Source: Duganella sp. BJB476 (GTDB lineage: Bacteria; Pseudomonadota; Gammaproteobacteria; Burkholderiales; Burkholderiaceae_D). From it: 64,000 nucleotides of DNA. The stretch lies in NCBI RefSeq assembly GCF_003416895.1, contig NZ_QVIO01000001.1, positions 1,240,001 to 1,304,000 on the forward strand, written 5' to 3'. Position 1 is the first letter of the stretch, and each line of letters opens with the position of its first letter. This document shows positions 62,988 through 64,000 of this stretch, piece by piece. The notes under the pieces are model-generated. The model ran no database searches. It was not told where the DNA came from and was given only the letters and a program-made list of their open reading frames with translations. Position numbers and translations under genes: made by a program.

Positions 62988-64000
62988 TCAGAAAATGTGG
63001 GAGAACAGCCAGAACAGCGAGCCCGATAACAGGATCGCGACCGGCAGCGTCAGCACCCAGGCCATGGCCAGGTTGCGGACGGTGGACCATTGCAGGCCGG
63101 AGCGGTTGGCCGCCATGGTGCCGGCCACGCCGGACGACAGCACGTGCGTGGTCGATACCGGCATGCCGTACATGTCGGCCGCGCCGATGGTCAGCATCGC
63201 CACCAGTTCGGCGGAGGCGCCCTGCGCATAGGTCAGGTGGGATTTGCCGATCTTCTCGCCGACGGTGACGACGATGCGCTTCCAGCCCACCATTGTGCCC
63301 AGTCCGAGCGCAATCGCCACCGCCACCTTGACCCACAGCGGAATGAACTTGGTGGCGTCGTCGAGCTGCTTCTTGAAGGCCTTCAGATTGGCGGCGGTGT
63401 CGGGATCGAAGGGCAGGGCCTTGGTCTTGTCCAACACGTGCATGGTTTCCGCCGCCAGGTACATGTCGTTGCGGACGTTACCCACGGTTTCCGCCGGCAC
63501 CTTGGCCAGCGAACCATGCTGCTTGACCGCTTGGCCGATGTCGCCGATCAGCGCGGCCAGCGCCGGCGCCACCGTTGGCGTCAACTCCTTGGTGCGGATG
63601 TAAGTCGACAGCACTGGACGCGGTTCGGCGACCGCCGGTGCGGTAGGTGGAATGTATTTTTGCAGCGACTGTTGTGTGACCTGGGCGACGGCGACGAACT
63701 GCGTCACCTGATCGACCGGCAGCGCGCGGTTCAGCGCATAAGCCATCGGCACGGTGCCGACCAGAATCAGCATGATCAGGCCCATGCCTTTCTGGCCGTC
63801 GTTGGAGCCGTGGGCGAAGGAGACGCCGGTGCAGGTGAGTATCAGCAGGCCGCGGATGTACCAGGGCGGCGGCGTATTGCCGACCGGTGCTTCATACAGT
63901 TCGCGGCTCTTGACGAAAGCGCGCAGCGCCAGCAGCAGCAAGGCGGCGCAGCCGAAGCCGACCATCGGCGACAACAGCAGCGAGTAGCCGACCTTGGACG
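62988..64000 (-). CDS. pitA: PiT-family inorganic phosphate transporter (partial, runs off right edge)
   Basis: The frame is open to base 64000, and the first visible residues read SKVGYSLLLSPMVGFG, so the N-terminal part is outside. The visible 337 codons include the C-terminal PiT motif region: SFAHGSNDGQKGMGLIMLIL (GxNDxxK-like motif), a long cytosolic loop, then YAQGASAELVAMLTIGAADMYGMPVSTTHVLSSGVAGTM (the second conserved PiT signature) and a final helix ending in LFWLFSHIF. It takes up phosphate driven by protons. It sits directly upstream of ppk2. Confidence 0.92.
   Translation of the reverse strand, partial: SKVGYSLLLSPMVGFGCAALLLLALRAFVKSRELYEAPVGNTPPPWYIRGLLILTCTGVSFAHGSNDGQKGMGLIMLILVGTVPMAYALNRALPVDQVTQFVAVAQVTQQSLQKYIPPTAPAVAEPRPVLSTYIRTKELTPTVAPALAALIGDIGQAVKQHGSLAKVPAETVGNVRNDMYLAAETMHVLDKTKALPFDPDTAANLKAFKKQLDDATKFIPLWVKVAVAIALGLGTMVGWKRIVVTVGEKIGKSHLTYAQGASAELVAMLTIGAADMYGMPVSTTHVLSSGVAGTMAANRSGLQWSTVRNLAMAWVLTLPVAILLSGSLFWLFSHIF

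Overview
The window comes from a high-GC Gram-negative chromosome. The gene families and the layout of the type VI secretion (T6SS) locus suggest a betaproteobacterium of the Burkholderiales, most likely Oxalobacteraceae (Duganella/Massilia-like). That placement is inferred from protein similarity recalled from memory, not from a search. No rRNA, tRNA, CRISPR array or intact insertion sequence was seen, and no gene-free stretch exceeds 300 bases.

Positions 1-33803 hold a T6SS locus in four transcription blocks. Block 1 (minus, 5681 to 1) is tssK, tssL, a vgrG with a transthyretin-like tail, and the start of a membrane-active-looking effector cut by the window edge. Block 2 (plus, 5948-15186) is a TPR lipoprotein followed by tssB, tssC, hcp, tssE, tssF, tssG and tssH(clpV). 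Block 3 (minus, 24252 to 15227) is tagX (M15 peptidase), a membrane protein with a ketosynthase-like C-terminal half, tssM, tagF, an OmpA-like protein and tssA. Block 4 (plus, 24459-33803) is a bitopic Lys/His-rich protein, a second vgrG, a phospholipase D effector, a Tli4-like immunity protein and a DUF3304 lipoprotein. Block 4 becomes markedly AT-rich from about 28.6 kb, as expected of an exchangeable effector-immunity cargo. No TssJ was recognised. With a TagX-type peptidase present, this resembles T6SS clusters that do without a classical TssJ.

Positions 33765-41723 carry a GNAT/FemAB-like acyltransferase, a CPA1 cation/proton antiporter, an APC permease, and a glycerate/sugar-diacid module in which cdaR is divergent from an ACS-family MFS transporter plus glycerate kinase. 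A large membrane-bound hybrid histidine kinase follows (41791-44853).

Positions 44850-54982 look like a D-amino-acid or peptide utilisation region. It has a D-serine/D-threonine dehydratase-like PLP enzyme coupled to an unknown probable TIM-barrel protein, a Tat-signal class V PLP enzyme, an AAT-family permease, a RidA protein with a signal peptide next to a cytosolic hybrid kinase, and an RpiR-type regulator coupled to an exported cyanophycinase-like S51 peptidase. An exported GH92 mannosidase (55093-57417) ends in a clear terminator.

Positions 57463-60526 form a probable gluconate operon (gntK, MFS transporter, porin) preceded by two LacI/GntR-type palindromes. The right end (minus, 64000 to 60530) is a tight series: PiT phosphate transporter (cut by the edge), polyphosphate kinase 2, two VOC proteins, a small exported protein and a DUF3147 membrane protein.
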